A stretch of 64,000 bases of DNA, taken from the NCBI GenBank assembly GCA_937135955.1, contig CAKZOB010000032.1, positions 1 to 64,000 on the forward strand. Reading direction: 5' to 3'. The translations under genes were made by a program, and so were the position numbers. Below, one piece after another: positions 52,800 through 63,041 of the stretch. The notes beneath the pieces were generated by a model, which was given only the letters and a program-made list of their open reading frames with translations, had not been told where the DNA came from and did not search any database. The stretch is from an uncultured Anaerolineales bacterium (GTDB lineage: Bacteria > Chloroflexota > Anaerolineae > Aggregatilineales > Aggregatilineaceae). Every line of letters begins with the position of its first letter. The stretch's first letter is position 1.

Positions 52800-53330
52800 T
52801 CACCAGGCGAAGTCGTCGCGCGGACTTGCGTCCACGCCCGCCCGCAACGCCGCCGCGATCTCGGCCAGCGGCTGACCGGTGAGCGGGTGCGGCCAGTCCG
52901 GCGCGACATCGGCCAGCGGCACGGCCACATGGGCGCGCGTCAGGATGTCGGGATCGGGCAAGGTCAGGTGGGGCGTATCGAGAACACAATCCCTGTAGAG
53001 GGCAATGTCCAGGTCAATGGGGCGCGGTGCGTATTTATCCGCCCCCCGCCGCCGCCCCAGCAGCAACTCGACGAAGCGCAGGACGTGAAACTTGAGCGCC
53101 AGCGGCGTATAGTAGCCGTCGGAATGTAACAACAGGGCCGCGTTGAGGAACGGAGGCTGATCGGCAGCAACCGCGCCTGTCGCGCCGATCGGTGCCGACT
53201 CGTAAACGCGCGACAGAGCGCGCACCCGCAGATGGTAGTTCTGGCGCAGCAGGGTCACCGCGCGGGGCAGGTTGCGTTCTGGCTCGATGTTGCTGCCCAG
53301 CGTGATCAGAACCGGCACATACTCACTCAA
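52800..53330 (-). CDS. folK: 2-amino-4-hydroxy-6-hydroxymethyldihydropteridine pyrophosphokinase
   Basis: A 176-residue HPPK that transfers pyrophosphate from ATP to 6-hydroxymethyldihydropterin in folate synthesis. It has the N-terminal LITLGSNIEPERNL, the SRVYESAPIG loop, PPFLNAAL, and the Mg/ATP motif YAPRPIDLDIALY (two catalytic Asp). The ATG at 53330 overlaps the folB stop by eight bases. No folP follows; repeat A begins 15 bases past the stop. Confidence 0.95.
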   Translation of the reverse strand: MSEYVPVLITLGSNIEPERNLPRAVTLLRQNYHLRVRALSRVYESAPIGATGAVAADQPPFLNAALLLHSDGYYTPLALKFHVLRFVELLLGRRRGADKYAPRPIDLDIALYRDCVLDTPHLTLPDPDILTRAHVAVPLADVAPDWPHPLTGQPLAEIAAALRAGVDASPRDDFAW

Positions 53331-53691
53331 AGTCGGCGCGCTCCCGTTCGATCTCTACCCCTACCGATCGCGCGAAGCGCAGCGCGCCCGGCTTCTCGAC
53401 GCGCACGATCACGCGCTCTGCCCCGTGATCTACCACGCAAATGCGGGCGATAGCCGTCGCCAGCGCCTCGACCGTCTGATAGCTGGACTCCTCCACGTGC
53501 GCGATGACCGCCTTGGTGATGGTACGATAGTTGAGGATGTCGGCGGGGTCGTCGGTGAGGCCGCCGCGCCGCGTGTCGGTGAACAGCGTCAGGTTGATCA
53601 GGATATCCTGTTTCTTCTCGCGCTCCCAGTCGTTGAAACCGATGATGCCGCGCAAGAGCAAATCCTGGACGATGATCTTATCGGTCGCCAT
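53323..53691 (-). CDS. folB: Dihydroneopterin aldolase
   Basis: A 122-residue enzyme that splits dihydroneopterin to 6-hydroxymethyldihydropterin and glycolaldehyde. It has the RGIIGFNDWEREKKQDILINL start (Glu22-type substrate region), ILNYRTITKAV (catalytic Tyr) and VRVEKPGALRFA (Lys). Start: ATG 53691 with GAGG upstream; ATG 53703 is possible. The gene overlaps folK. Confidence 0.94.
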   Translation of the reverse strand: MATDKIIVQDLLLRGIIGFNDWEREKKQDILINLTLFTDTRRGGLTDDPADILNYRTITKAVIAHVEESSYQTVEALATAIARICVVDHGAERVIVRVEKPGALRFARSVGVEIERERADFE

Positions 53692-53711
53692 CGAGTCTGT
53701 CATCCTCACTG

Positions 53712-53832
53712 TGAATTGCGGATTGCGGAAGGCGGATTGCGAAATAGAAAAAAATGCTCAGGTGTGCCAGAGAGACTCCGCGCTGACGTTCTTTCTCTGC
53801 GCGGTCTCCGCGCCTTTGCGGTTTTTTCCGCA
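53712..53832. repeat. Low-complexity/family C half repeat between SDR and folB
   Basis: ATTGCGGATTGCGGAAGGCGG (53716 onward) is a short imperfect tandem. It is followed by TTCTTTCTCTGCGCGGTCTC and CGCGCCTTTGCGGTT, a half copy of the family C wording. No gene is seen. Confidence 0.5.
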
Positions 53833-53833
53833 C

Positions 53834-54598
53834 TCACTTAAGCGTGCCGATCAGGTGCTCCCCGCCGTCTACCGGGATCAGCGCGCCGGTGATGTAGTCG
53901 TTGCGAGCCAGGAAAACCGCCGCTTGCGCGACATAGTCCGGGTGACCGGTGCGCCCCAACGGAGTCCGCGCGCCGATGGCTGCCCAAGTCTCGCCCTGCG
54001 GGTCAACACCTGGGGGCGGCAGCACCGCGCCCGGCACGATGGCGTTGACGCGAATGGTCGGGGCCAACTCGTAAGCAGTGACTTTGGTCAGGTGAAGCAG
54101 GCCGGCTTTGCTGACGCCGTGCTGCACGTAATCGCGCCAGGGGTAAATGCCGCTGAGGTCGGCGATGTTGATGATGGCAGCGGCTTCGTCCGCTGGGCGG
54201 GCCACCCGGCGCATCAGGCGAGCGGCGTGCTGCGTGCACAGGAACGGCGCGCGCAGGTTGACCTGCAACACGTCCTTCCAGTCGTCCAGGCCGATCTCGT
54301 CGAACGGCTGACGCACAAAACTGGCCGCGCTGTTCACCAGCACGTCCAGCCGCCCGAACTCAGCCGCCGTCGCGTCGAACAGGGAGCGGATACGCACCGG
54401 ATCGCGTAGATCGGCCTGGAAGGAAATAGCGCGCACCCCCAACGACTTGACCTCAGCCACTGTCTCGCGCGCTGCCGCTTCGGACGATCCATAGTGTATC
54501 ACCAGGTGCATCCCTTCGCGCGCCAGGGCCAGGGCGATGGCCTTGCCGACGCGGTGTGCCCCGCCTGTCACCAGCGCGACTTTGTCTTGCAAGTTCAT
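53834..54598 (-). CDS. SDR-family pteridine reductase-like protein (FolM-like), catalytic Tyr replaced by His
   Basis: A 254-residue short-chain dehydrogenase. The NAD(P) loop is VTGGAHRVGKAIA, with LVNSAASFV and IINIADLSG in place, and RVNAIVPGAV closes the fold. It resembles FolM/PTR1-type pteridine reductases, which reduce dihydropterins or dihydrofolate, fitting its place between folE and folB. In the catalytic YxxxK position the sequence is H-G-V-S-K (DYVQHGVSKAG), so the usual Tyr is His; a nearby Tyr three residues earlier is out of register. Activity may be altered or use another residue. The ATG at 54598 follows GAGGGGG. Confidence 0.82.
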   Translation of the reverse strand: MNLQDKVALVTGGAHRVGKAIALALAREGMHLVIHYGSSEAAARETVAEVKSLGVRAISFQADLRDPVRIRSLFDATAAEFGRLDVLVNSAASFVRQPFDEIGLDDWKDVLQVNLRAPFLCTQHAARLMRRVARPADEAAAIINIADLSGIYPWRDYVQHGVSKAGLLHLTKVTAYELAPTIRVNAIVPGAVLPPPGVDPQGETWAAIGARTPLGRTGHPDYVAQAAVFLARNDYITGALIPVDGGEHLIGTLK

Positions 54599-54718
54599 TG
54601 GCCACCCCCTCTGCCAGCCTACCGGAGCCATTCACAACATGGGCGCGGCATGACCGCGCCCAGACCTGCCTTGCCTCACGCCAGGGAGACGCGCGCCTGC
54701 CCGCGTCCCCCCTTGATC

Positions 54719-55372
54719 TTAGCGAATGCCCGCCAGCCGGTAAAATTCGTCCACTAGGGCGGGGTTGGTGCGGAATTCGCCACGCTTGGCCGTGGTAACC
54801 ATGTTGATGCCGTGTTTCTTGACGCCGCGCAGCGCCGCGCAGCTATGTTGTCCTTCCACCACCACCATCACGCCCAGCGGGTCGAGGTACGTTTCCAGCG
54901 TGTCGGCGATCTCATTGGTCAGGCGTTCCTGCACCTGCAGACGGCGGGCGAACATGTCCACGATGCGCGGAATCTTGCTCAGGCCGACGACCTTGTCGCG
55001 CGGGATGTAGGCCACGTGCGCCTTTCCAGTGAAGGGCAGCATATGATGCTCGCACATGGACACATATTCGATATTGGCCACCACGATCATCTCGCCTTCG
55101 CCATACTCCACGTCGAACATCGCGCCGTTGATGATCGTCTCCGCGTCCTGACGGTAGCCTTCGAGCAGTTCATCGTACATCTTGGCGACACGGTGCGGCG
55201 TGCGCAACAGACCGTCGCGATCGGGGTCTTCGCCCACATTGAGCAAAATCAAGCGCACGGCGTCTTCGATGACCGCCTTGGGATTGTAGGCTTCAAATTC
55301 GGCGGTGGCGATCCGCTCTGCCATTTCGACAATGTGCCCGTTGTTCTTGTGTCCGTTGCCATTCTTACTCAT
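54719..55372 (-). CDS. folE: GTP cyclohydrolase I
   Basis: A 217-residue zinc enzyme converting GTP to dihydroneopterin triphosphate, the first step of folate/tetrahydropterin synthesis. It has [20 protein letters not shown] (Zn Cys and catalytic His), [20 protein letters not shown] and [13 protein letters not shown] (second Zn Cys). The ATG at 55372 follows AAGGA; the N terminus is Asn/Gly/Lys-rich. It leads the SDR-folB-folK group on the same strand with a 120-base gap. Confidence 0.96.
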   Translation of the reverse strand: MSKNGNGHKNNGHIVEMAERIATAEFEAYNPKAVIEDAVRLILLNVGEDPDRDGLLRTPHRVAKMYDELLEGYRQDAETIINGAMFDVEYGEGEMIVVANIEYVSMCEHHMLPFTGKAHVAYIPRDKVVGLSKIPRIVDMFARRLQVQERLTNEIADTLETYLDPLGVMVVVEGQHSCAALRGVKKHGINMVTTAKRGEFRTNPALVDEFYRLAGIR

Positions 55373-55541
55373 CGCTCGCAATCCTTTTCTGGCGGGAAAT
55401 CACCGTGCCTGTATCCAAAAAGTTAGATGCTGCACGCTTAAACAAAGTTAGCAGGGTTTCCTTAGGGAATGGTTAATAAGCCCAGAGACCTGCATAAGAT
55501 TTATTTGATGATTATCTCAAAAAATGCCCAGGATGGCGATA

Positions 55542-55579
55542 GAAAAAAGGCTTCGGGAGTCCGCACGACTCCCGAAGCC
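55542..55579 (-). terminator. Strong intrinsic terminator of the sugar operon
   Basis: On the minus strand GGCTTCGGGAGT (55579-55568) pairs with ACTCCCGAAGCC (55560-55549) across a 7-base loop, followed by TTTTTTC (to about 55542). It lies 34 bases past the isomerase stop. The rest of 55373-55612 is AT-richer and has no gene. Confidence 0.92.
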
Positions 55580-55612
55580 CGCCTCGCCTTGCTCTATCGG
55601 GTCAAACAGTGC

Positions 55613-57031
55613 TCAGCCGATGTGATGGTAGGTATCCCAGCCGAAATAGGTAGTGAACGCTTCGTAAAGCACGTCGGCAGAATGCGAGGCGTTCATGGCT
55701 GCGTGATGCTCGAAGCCGTTCTTGCAGATGTAGCGCAACAGGCCTTGCAGGTTGGGCACGCGCACCACGGCCCGGCTGCCGAACGTATCCAGCGGATCGT
55801 CCACGAACTGGCCATCGCCCACGTAGGCGCGGATGCGCCCGGTCTTGTCCTCGGTGGTGATGCGGGCGTAACTGAACGGCCCCGCCGGCGTGCGCCCCGC
55901 CACCGTGCCATAGGTGTTTTCCGTGCCTAGCGTGGTGGCCAGAATCTCGGCGTTGGCCATCTTCACTTCGCCGAAGAAGCTCTTGGCCCAGTTGCCGCAG
56001 TGGAACAGCACGCATTTGTCCGGATCGTCGCCGTAGTTGTTGTTCCAGTCCACCAGAGCGCTGGGCCTGCCGGAGGCCAGTTGCAGGGCGTACATGGACA
56101 GTGCACCGGTGATGTCCACTTCGCAGGCGCTGGGCATCAGGCGCTCACTCATCAGGCTCATCAAGGTGCACACGTTCACGCCGTAGTTGCGCTGTAGCGA
56201 ACTCCAGCACTGGATGGCGGTCGCCGTGATGTCGTTCTCGGCCATCCAGTCGTCCAGCACAATGCCCAGCCTGGCCTGCCTGACGACGGCCTCGTGCGGC
56301 ACTCCTCCTACCGGCACATAGGCGGCGATCTGCTCCAGCTTCTGGCGGACGCGCGGGTCGTCGTCGGCCAGTTTCGCCGCCCAGCCGAAGACCTCCGAGA
56401 GATCGAGCGTCTGCACGCTGATGCCGAACGCCTGCAACAGCTTCTCGCTGTAGCGCGTGGTGTTGAAGGCATTGGGGCGCGCCCCTACCGCTCCCAGCCG
56501 CACATTGCGCATCCCCTTGACCACGCGGCACACCCCCACGAACTTCCGCAGATCGGCCTTGAAGGAGTCCGTATCCGGATAGACGGTGTGCAGGCTCGTC
56601 ACAGAGAAGGGATAGTCGTACTGATAGAGGTTGTTGCAGACCGAAATCTTGCCGCAGAAGGCGTCGCGGCGGCGCTCCAGGTGGAATTTGTCCAGATCGT
56701 CCGGGAACGCCTGCACCAGGATCGGCACGCGCAACCCCGATAGCTTGATCGCCTCGGCCACGCCCTTCTCGTCGCCGAAGTTGGGCAGGCTGACCAGGAT
56801 GCCGTCAATGCTGGCGCTGTGCTGCCGGAACAACTCGGCGCAGCGTTTGGCATGTTGCCAGGTTTCTACAGCTCCAAAAGGTGTGTCCTGCTCGCTGAGG
56901 ACGACATAGCCGATGCCCAGCTCGTCCAGCACGCGCAGCAACTCGGCGCGCCCTTCGGAGATGAGCACATCAGGGAAGAAATCGCGGTTGCCAACAATGA
57001 CGCCCAAGGTAATTTTGTTCTCATTGCTCAT
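55613..57031 (-). CDS. L-fucose isomerase-family sugar isomerase
   Basis: A 472-residue protein of the FucI/AraA superfamily (COG2407 type), which interconverts aldoses and ketoses with Mn2+. Expected metal ligands are the Glu of [12 protein letters not shown], the Asp of [11 protein letters not shown] and the His of [12 protein letters not shown] near the C terminus; VLFHCGNWA is also typical. It is shorter than E. coli FucI (about 590). It is the last gene of the operon, six bases after the FGGY kinase, and is followed by a strong terminator. The substrate is not determinable; family members act on fucose, arabinose and other sugars. Confidence 0.82.
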   Translation of the reverse strand: MSNENKITLGVIVGNRDFFPDVLISEGRAELLRVLDELGIGYVVLSEQDTPFGAVETWQHAKRCAELFRQHSASIDGILVSLPNFGDEKGVAEAIKLSGLRVPILVQAFPDDLDKFHLERRRDAFCGKISVCNNLYQYDYPFSVTSLHTVYPDTDSFKADLRKFVGVCRVVKGMRNVRLGAVGARPNAFNTTRYSEKLLQAFGISVQTLDLSEVFGWAAKLADDDPRVRQKLEQIAAYVPVGGVPHEAVVRQARLGIVLDDWMAENDITATAIQCWSSLQRNYGVNVCTLMSLMSERLMPSACEVDITGALSMYALQLASGRPSALVDWNNNYGDDPDKCVLFHCGNWAKSFFGEVKMANAEILATTLGTENTYGTVAGRTPAGPFSYARITTEDKTGRIRAYVGDGQFVDDPLDTFGSRAVVRVPNLQGLLRYICKNGFEHHAAMNASHSADVLYEAFTTYFGWDTYHHIG

Positions 57032-57037
57032 GATTTT

Positions 57038-58525
57038 TCACTCCACTAACACGCGGCGGACGGCAGCCTGCCAGCCCGCGTAATACCTGGAAACCTGCCC
57101 CTCATCCATGAGCGGCGCATAGTCCACCGCTTCGGCGGGCAGGCGAGCCAAATCGTCCAGCGTCCGGCAGACCCCCGCGCCCAGCAACCCCATCATGACC
57201 GCGCCCAGCGCCGAGAGTTCCGGCAGAGAGGACGCGCGCAGGCGGTAGCGGGTGATGTCGGCCACAAACTGCATCAGAAAGCGATTGCGCACCGCGCCGC
57301 CGTCTGCGTGGATCACTTCCAACGGAACGCCGGCGTCCTGGGCCATCGCCCGCAGCACATCGCAGACCTGGTAGGCGATGGCTTCCAGCGCGGCCCGCGC
57401 AAGATGGTTGCGCGTGGTGGCCGGCGTCAGGCCGACGATCGCGCCCCTGGCGTCGGGCCGCCAGTAGGGCGCGCCCAGCCCCACGAAGGCGGGCACCAGA
57501 TAGACGCCACCGTTGTCCGGCACGGCCAGCGCCATGCCCTCGGTCTCGGCGGAAGACGCGATCAGCCCCACCTGATCGCGCAGCCAGGCCACAGTTGCGC
57601 CGGTGAAGTTGATGTTGCCCTCGAAGGCGTAGACCGGTCGCCCATTCAGCACCCACCCGACGGCGGTCACAATGCCGTTGGTCGAGCGGCGGATCACGTC
57701 GCCCAGGTTGAGCAAGACAGACGATCCCGTGCCGAAGGTCACCTTGGCCATGCCTGGCTCGAAACACCGCTCGGCAAAGAGCGCCGCCTGCGAATCGCCC
57801 ATCACGCCGTAGATGGGGATCGGGCGCGGGAGCAGGCCGTCTACGTCCGTCTCGCCGAAGGCAGCGCAGCTCTCTCGCACTTCCGGCAAAGCGGTCAGCG
57901 GTATGCCGAAGAGATCGCACAGCGTCTCGTCCCAGCCCAGGCGAGCGATATTGTAGAGCAGGGTGCGGCTGGCGTTGGTGTGATCGGTGGCAAAGACTTC
58001 CCCCCGCGTCAGGCGGTAGACCAGATAGGCATCTATGGTGCCCACCAGAGCGCGACCCTCCCGCACCGCCTCCTTGATCGCCGGTTCGTGGGCGAACAGC
58101 CAGGTCAGCTTGGGGGCGGGGAAATAGGGATCAATCTTCAGGCCGGTCGCGTTCTGCACCAGGGCGTCATGCCCCTCCTCGACCAGTTCGCGGCAGACAC
58201 CTTCGGCGCGGTTGCACTGCCAGACGATGGCGTGATGCAGCGGGCGACCCGTCCCCCGCTCGAAAACAACCACTGTCTCGCGCTGATTGGTCAGGCTGAG
58301 GAAAAGCAGCTCGTCCCCGACCTGAGGATGGCGGTCGAGTAACGTCGCGATAGCACGGCAGGTGTTGTGGTAGATTTCGTCGGCGTCGTGTTCCACCCAC
58401 CCCGGTTGCGGGTAATACTGACGATGCTCAATGCTGGTGCTGTTCAGCAGCGCCCCGCTGCTGCTGAAGAGCATGGCCTTGGTGGCCGACGTGCTTTGGT
58501 CAACGGCGAGGATGATCGGCGTCAT
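57038..58525 (-). CDS. FGGY-family carbohydrate kinase, glycerol-kinase-like
   Basis: A 495-residue kinase of the FGGY family. Motifs parallel glycerol kinase: LAVDQSTSATKAMLF, GWVEHDADEIYHN, LTNQRETVVVFERGTG, GLKIDPYFPAPKL, DHTNASRTLLYNI, GMAKVTFGTGSSVLLNLG and VIHADGGAVRNRFLMQ. DQST replaces the usual DQGT. ATG 58525 overlaps the transketolase stop by four bases (ATGA), so they are co-translated. In this operon a ketose made by the isomerase is a likelier substrate than glycerol; that is inference. Glycerol kinase remains the alternative. Confidence 0.85.
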   Translation of the reverse strand: MTPIILAVDQSTSATKAMLFSSSGALLNSTSIEHRQYYPQPGWVEHDADEIYHNTCRAIATLLDRHPQVGDELLFLSLTNQRETVVVFERGTGRPLHHAIVWQCNRAEGVCRELVEEGHDALVQNATGLKIDPYFPAPKLTWLFAHEPAIKEAVREGRALVGTIDAYLVYRLTRGEVFATDHTNASRTLLYNIARLGWDETLCDLFGIPLTALPEVRESCAAFGETDVDGLLPRPIPIYGVMGDSQAALFAERCFEPGMAKVTFGTGSSVLLNLGDVIRRSTNGIVTAVGWVLNGRPVYAFEGNINFTGATVAWLRDQVGLIASSAETEGMALAVPDNGGVYLVPAFVGLGAPYWRPDARGAIVGLTPATTRNHLARAALEAIAYQVCDVLRAMAQDAGVPLEVIHADGGAVRNRFLMQFVADITRYRLRASSLPELSALGAVMMGLLGAGVCRTLDDLARLPAEAVDYAPLMDEGQVSRYYAGWQAAVRRVLVE

Positions 58526-59472
58526 TGGATCAGTTCCACCTCCAGTAACTGCCGCGCCCGCTGTGCCAACCCCTCGCCGCTGATGCCGTAGTGGACGAAA
58601 ATCTCCATCTGACTGCCCGTGACCGTGTACTCGTCGGGGATGCCCACGATACAGAATGGCCTGATCAGGCCATGTTGCAGCAACACCGACGCACAGGCTT
58701 CGCCCAGGCCACCGTAGACGCTGTGCTCTTCGACGGTGATCAGGGCGCGCGAACGGCGCGCCGCATTCAACAGTGTCTCGACATCGAGCGGCTTGACCGT
58801 GTGCATACTGATCACCCCGCACGATACGCCCTCGGCGCGCAGCAGTTCGCTCGCTTCGACGGCGGGGGCGACCGCCTCGCCCGCGGCGACGAAAGTGACA
58901 TCGCTCCCCTGCGCCAGCGTGATCGCCTTGCCAATGGCGAAAGGTGTGCCGGGGCGGTGTAGATGCGGCATGGGTTTCTTGCCAAAGCGCAGATAGAGCG
59001 GGCGCGGATGTGTCACAGCGGCGCGCACGGCTTCGCGCGTCTCAAAGTTGTCGGCAGGGACGACGATGTCAATGTTGTTGATGGCGCGCAGCGCAGCCAG
59101 ATCGTGCAACGAGTGATGGGTCGAACCCAGCGCCCCGTAGCTGACCCCCGCGCTGATCCCCACCAATTTGACCTTCTGGTCGGAATACCCCACGTCGTTC
59201 TTGATCTGCTCCAGGGCGCGCGCAGTCAGGAAGCAGGCCGGCGAGACGCCGAAGACGATCTTGCCCGCCGCCGCCAGGCCAGCAGCGATGCCCACCAGAT
59301 TTTGCTCGGCGATGCCCACCTCAATGAGCTGATCGGGCAACTGCTCGGCAAACGGTTGCAGCTTGCCAGAGCCGCGCGAGTCGCTGGTGAGCACCAGGAT
59401 ATCGGGGTTGTCACGCGCCAGTTCGAGCAGGGTTGCTGCGAATTCGTCAAGGTTGGGACGACCGAGTTCCAT
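58522..59472 (-). CDS. Transketolase C-terminal subunit
   Basis: A 316-residue protein equal to the Pyr and C-terminal domains of transketolase. It has VGIAEQNLVGIAAGLAAAG (the Glu that activates thiamine), YGALGSTHHSLHDLAALRA and YLRFGKKPMPHL; the C-terminal domain has TVEEHSVYGGLGEA. Its partner N-terminal half is encoded one base upstream, so the enzyme is a two-subunit transketolase or DXP-synthase-like form. It should shift a two-carbon ketol unit from the phosphorylated ketose. It overlaps the FGGY kinase gene. Confidence 0.93.
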   Translation of the reverse strand: MELGRPNLDEFAATLLELARDNPDILVLTSDSRGSGKLQPFAEQLPDQLIEVGIAEQNLVGIAAGLAAAGKIVFGVSPACFLTARALEQIKNDVGYSDQKVKLVGISAGVSYGALGSTHHSLHDLAALRAINNIDIVVPADNFETREAVRAAVTHPRPLYLRFGKKPMPHLHRPGTPFAIGKAITLAQGSDVTFVAAGEAVAPAVEASELLRAEGVSCGVISMHTVKPLDVETLLNAARRSRALITVEEHSVYGGLGEACASVLLQHGLIRPFCIVGIPDEYTVTGSQMEIFVHYGISGEGLAQRARQLLEVELIQ

Positions 59473-59473
59473 G

Positions 59474-60310
59474 TCACACCACCACCTTCAACAGCCGCTC
59501 GGCCTCGTCTAGCTCAGCCAGGGCGCGCGCCAGTTCGTCGTCGCTGGGCACTTTGTGATGCCAGTTGAGCGCATTTTCGATGAAACTCACGCCCTTGCCC
59601 TTGACCGTCCTGGCCAGGATCAGGTTGGGCTTGCCCGGCGCAAACGGCAGCGCTTCGAAAACCCGCAACAGATCGCCAATGTCGTTGCCGTCGCAGGTGC
59701 GCACAGCGAAACCAAAAGCCGTGAACTTGTCTGTCAGCGATTCGAGCGACATCACCTGCTCGGTAGGGCCGCTGATCTGCAGGCCATTGCGATCCACGAT
59801 AGCGACCAGGTTGTCGAGCCGGTAGTGCGCCGCGCTCATGGACGCCTCCCAGTTCGAGCCTTCGGTGAGTTCGCCATCGCCCAGCAGGGTGAAGACGCGG
59901 TAAGGGCGCTTGTCCTTCTTGGCGGCCAGCGCCAGCCCCACAGCGACCGATAAGCCATGACCCAGTGCGCCGGTGTTCTGCTCAATCCCTGGGACTTTGC
60001 GCGTGGGATGCCCGACAAAATGTGACTGGTAGCGACTGAGGGTGTACAGCGCCTCAGCGGGGAAGAACCCGCGGTCGGCCAGCACCGTATACAGGGCCTC
60101 CACGGCGTGCCCTTTGCTCTGAATATAGCGATCCCGGTTGGGATCGGAGAAATTTTCCGGCGAGACATTCATCACATGGTTGTAGAGGACGTTGAGAATG
60201 TCAATGCACGAGAGGCTTCCTCCGGTATGGCCTGCCTTGGCGTGATGAATGATGGTGAGGATTGTCCTGCGATATGCTACCGATTTCAGCCTCAGTTCCT
60301 GTTCGGTCAT
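59474..60310 (-). CDS. Transketolase N-terminal subunit
   Basis: A 278-residue protein equal to the PP (thiamine-binding) domain of transketolase. It has AKAGHTGGSLSCIDILNVLY, QNTGALGHGLSVAVGLAL and the TPP motif GDGELTEGSNWEA...N with VDRNGLQISGPTE. The ATG at 60310 follows GGGAGG; the upstream in-frame stretch is poor. Split transketolases are common in archaea and in accessory sugar operons. It belongs to the binding-protein/kinase/isomerase operon, 37 bases after rbsD-like. Confidence 0.94.
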   Translation of the reverse strand: MTEQELRLKSVAYRRTILTIIHHAKAGHTGGSLSCIDILNVLYNHVMNVSPENFSDPNRDRYIQSKGHAVEALYTVLADRGFFPAEALYTLSRYQSHFVGHPTRKVPGIEQNTGALGHGLSVAVGLALAAKKDKRPYRVFTLLGDGELTEGSNWEASMSAAHYRLDNLVAIVDRNGLQISGPTEQVMSLESLTDKFTAFGFAVRTCDGNDIGDLLRVFEALPFAPGKPNLILARTVKGKGVSFIENALNWHHKVPSDDELARALAELDEAERLLKVVV

Positions 60311-60347
60311 GGCCTTCAGCCTCCCTGTGAATGGGCACACCAGGCGG

Positions 60348-60767
60348 CTAGCTCGCCAACACGACGCCAATGGTGAGCAGAATGCACGCCCAGGTGCGCT
60401 GCTCACCCGTGGCAATGACCAGGGCGGTATCGGCAGAACGCGCCGCCTCGTAGAAGGGGAAACGCCCCAGCGTCTGGATTTCGACATCCGGCAGGATATG
60501 CCGGTAGTCCTGGAAGATGGGCGGCTCCGGGCCAGTGTCAGGAGCGATAGCGTGGGCGGCTTCGATCGGGATCGCCCCGGCCAGCACTTCCAACACGTCG
60601 GGCACGCTGAGCTTGCCAGGGGCCAGGTTCAGGTAGACGCGCGTTGCTGCCGGATGGGCACCTGTGGAAAAGGGATAGTTGCTGTCCGCCACCAGCACCT
60701 TGGAGCCATGCCCGGCAGAAGCCAGCGCCTGCAAAATTTGAGGATGCAGCAACTTGGTACGGAGCAT
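60348..60767 (-). CDS. RbsD/FucU-family sugar mutarotase
   Basis: A 139-residue protein of the RbsD/FucU family, which speeds interconversion of sugar ring forms so that importer-delivered anomers suit the kinase or isomerase. The conserved His is in KLLHPQILQALASAGHGSKVLVAD, where GHGSKVLVADSNYP is diagnostic. The C-terminal ATGEQRTWACILL also fits. It follows the binding-protein gene after a 14-bp hairpin. Whether it acts on ribose (pyranase) or a fucose-like sugar is not visible. Confidence 0.9.
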   Translation of the reverse strand: MLRTKLLHPQILQALASAGHGSKVLVADSNYPFSTGAHPAATRVYLNLAPGKLSVPDVLEVLAGAIPIEAAHAIAPDTGPEPPIFQDYRHILPDVEIQTLGRFPFYEAARSADTALVIATGEQRTWACILLTIGVVLAS

Positions 60768-60821
60768 GTTCTATATCCCCTGATCAACTCGACTATGCAG
60801 CTATTCAGGCTCTGTGGGGTG

Positions 60822-60854
60822 GTGCAGGTAACCGGACAACCCGGTTACCTGCAC
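60822..60854 (-). other. Intercistronic hairpin between binding protein and mutarotase
   Basis: GTGCAGGTAACCGG (60822-60835) pairs perfectly with CCGGTTACCTGCAC (60841-60854) with a 5-base loop. No T run follows on the minus strand, so mRNA stabilisation or partial termination after the binding-protein gene is more likely than full termination. Confidence 0.7.
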
Positions 60855-60888
60855 AGAAAGGTCACGCTGCAGCGCACTTCATACCGGC

Positions 60889-61881
<993 letters not shown>

Positions 61882-61977
61882 CTAAAACACAGATACAGGG
61901 TTGTAGTTAGACGACAGACGAAATGTTCATAGTCTTTCTCTGATCTGCGCACACCTCCTTTTACCGCGCAGGCAGGA

Positions 61978-63039
61978 TCAGCGCTTGCGCTCCTGCAACT
62001 GCTGCTGCACCTGATCAATGATGACGGCCAGGATGATGACGAAGCCGGTGATAACCATCTGCCAGAACGAGCTTAGCCCTTCCAGGATCATGCCGTTGCG
62101 CAGCACGCCGATGACGAACGCGCCGACGATGGTGCCCAGGATGGTGCCGCGCCCCCCTGCCAGCGACGTACCGCCCAGCACCACTGCCGCAATAGCGTTG
62201 AGTTCCCAGGTCTCGCCTGTGGAGGGGTGCGAGGCCACCAGTTGCGAGGTCACGATCAACCCCACGACCGCGGCACAGAAACCGCTGATCACATAAGTCA
62301 GCAGGGTGATGGTCTTGACGCGCACGCCCGAAAGTTCCGCCGCGCGCCGGTTGCCGCCGATGGCGTAGACCTGCCGCCCGAAAGGCGTCTTCTTGGTGAT
62401 GAAGATGGCCAGCAAGCCCAACCCAATCATGATCCAGATCGAGTAGGGCAACCCCAGGAAGGTCCCCGCCCCCAGTTTGGGGAAGCCAGTGTTATGCAGT
62501 TCGGGCTTGCCAATCAGGTTGGGGAAGGTCGCGCCGTTGTTGCGCAGCAGCGAAAAGCCGCGCGCCATGTAGAGCGTGCCCAGCGTGGCGATGAAGGGAG
62601 CGACGTTGAAGCGCGTGATCAGGATGCCGTTGATCAGCCCGACAAACATCCCCACCAGAATCGAAATCAACCCCACCATCCACACATTGAAGTAGACCAC
62701 CTTGTTCAACGGCTCCAGCACCAGCCCTTCGTTGATCAGGCCGCCGGCGATCATGCCCGTCAGCCCCACAATCGAGCCAACCGACAGGTCAATGCCGCCC
62801 GTGAGGATGACAAAGGTCATGCCAATGCCCAGAATGGCGTTGATAGCTACCTGTTTGGCCAGGATGATCTGATTGCTCTCTTTGGTGAACGGCTCCGAAA
62901 CTATAGTGAAAAACGTCAGCAGCAGGATAAGGGCAATGAAGGCGCGCAGTTGAACCAACAGGCCCTGCAAGGTCACACGCCCCCGAAAAGTTCTGGCAAT
63001 GCTGACAGTTTCGGACGACTGAAGCTTCGCGTCGGCCAT
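61978..63039 (-). CDS. Ribose-type ABC sugar permease
   Basis: A 353-residue membrane protein of the RbsC/BPD_transp_2 family with eight or more helices. It has FVILTGGIDLSVGSIVGLTGMIAGG, where GGIDLSVG is the hallmark, the cytoplasmic coupling region GNNRRAAELSGVRV-like (IGGNRRAAELSGVRVKT) and SLAGGRGTILGTIVGAFVIGVL. ATG 63039 follows AAGGA and lies two bases after the ATPase stop. The 123-base gap before the binding-protein gene is the largest in the transporter part and could hold an internal promoter, but none is clear. Confidence 0.94.
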   Translation of the reverse strand: MADAKLQSSETVSIARTFRGRVTLQGLLVQLRAFIALILLLTFFTIVSEPFTKESNQIILAKQVAINAILGIGMTFVILTGGIDLSVGSIVGLTGMIAGGLINEGLVLEPLNKVVYFNVWMVGLISILVGMFVGLINGILITRFNVAPFIATLGTLYMARGFSLLRNNGATFPNLIGKPELHNTGFPKLGAGTFLGLPYSIWIMIGLGLLAIFITKKTPFGRQVYAIGGNRRAAELSGVRVKTITLLTYVISGFCAAVVGLIVTSQLVASHPSTGETWELNAIAAVVLGGTSLAGGRGTILGTIVGAFVIGVLRNGMILEGLSSFWQMVITGFVIILAVIIDQVQQQLQERKR

Positions 63040-63041
63040 AC

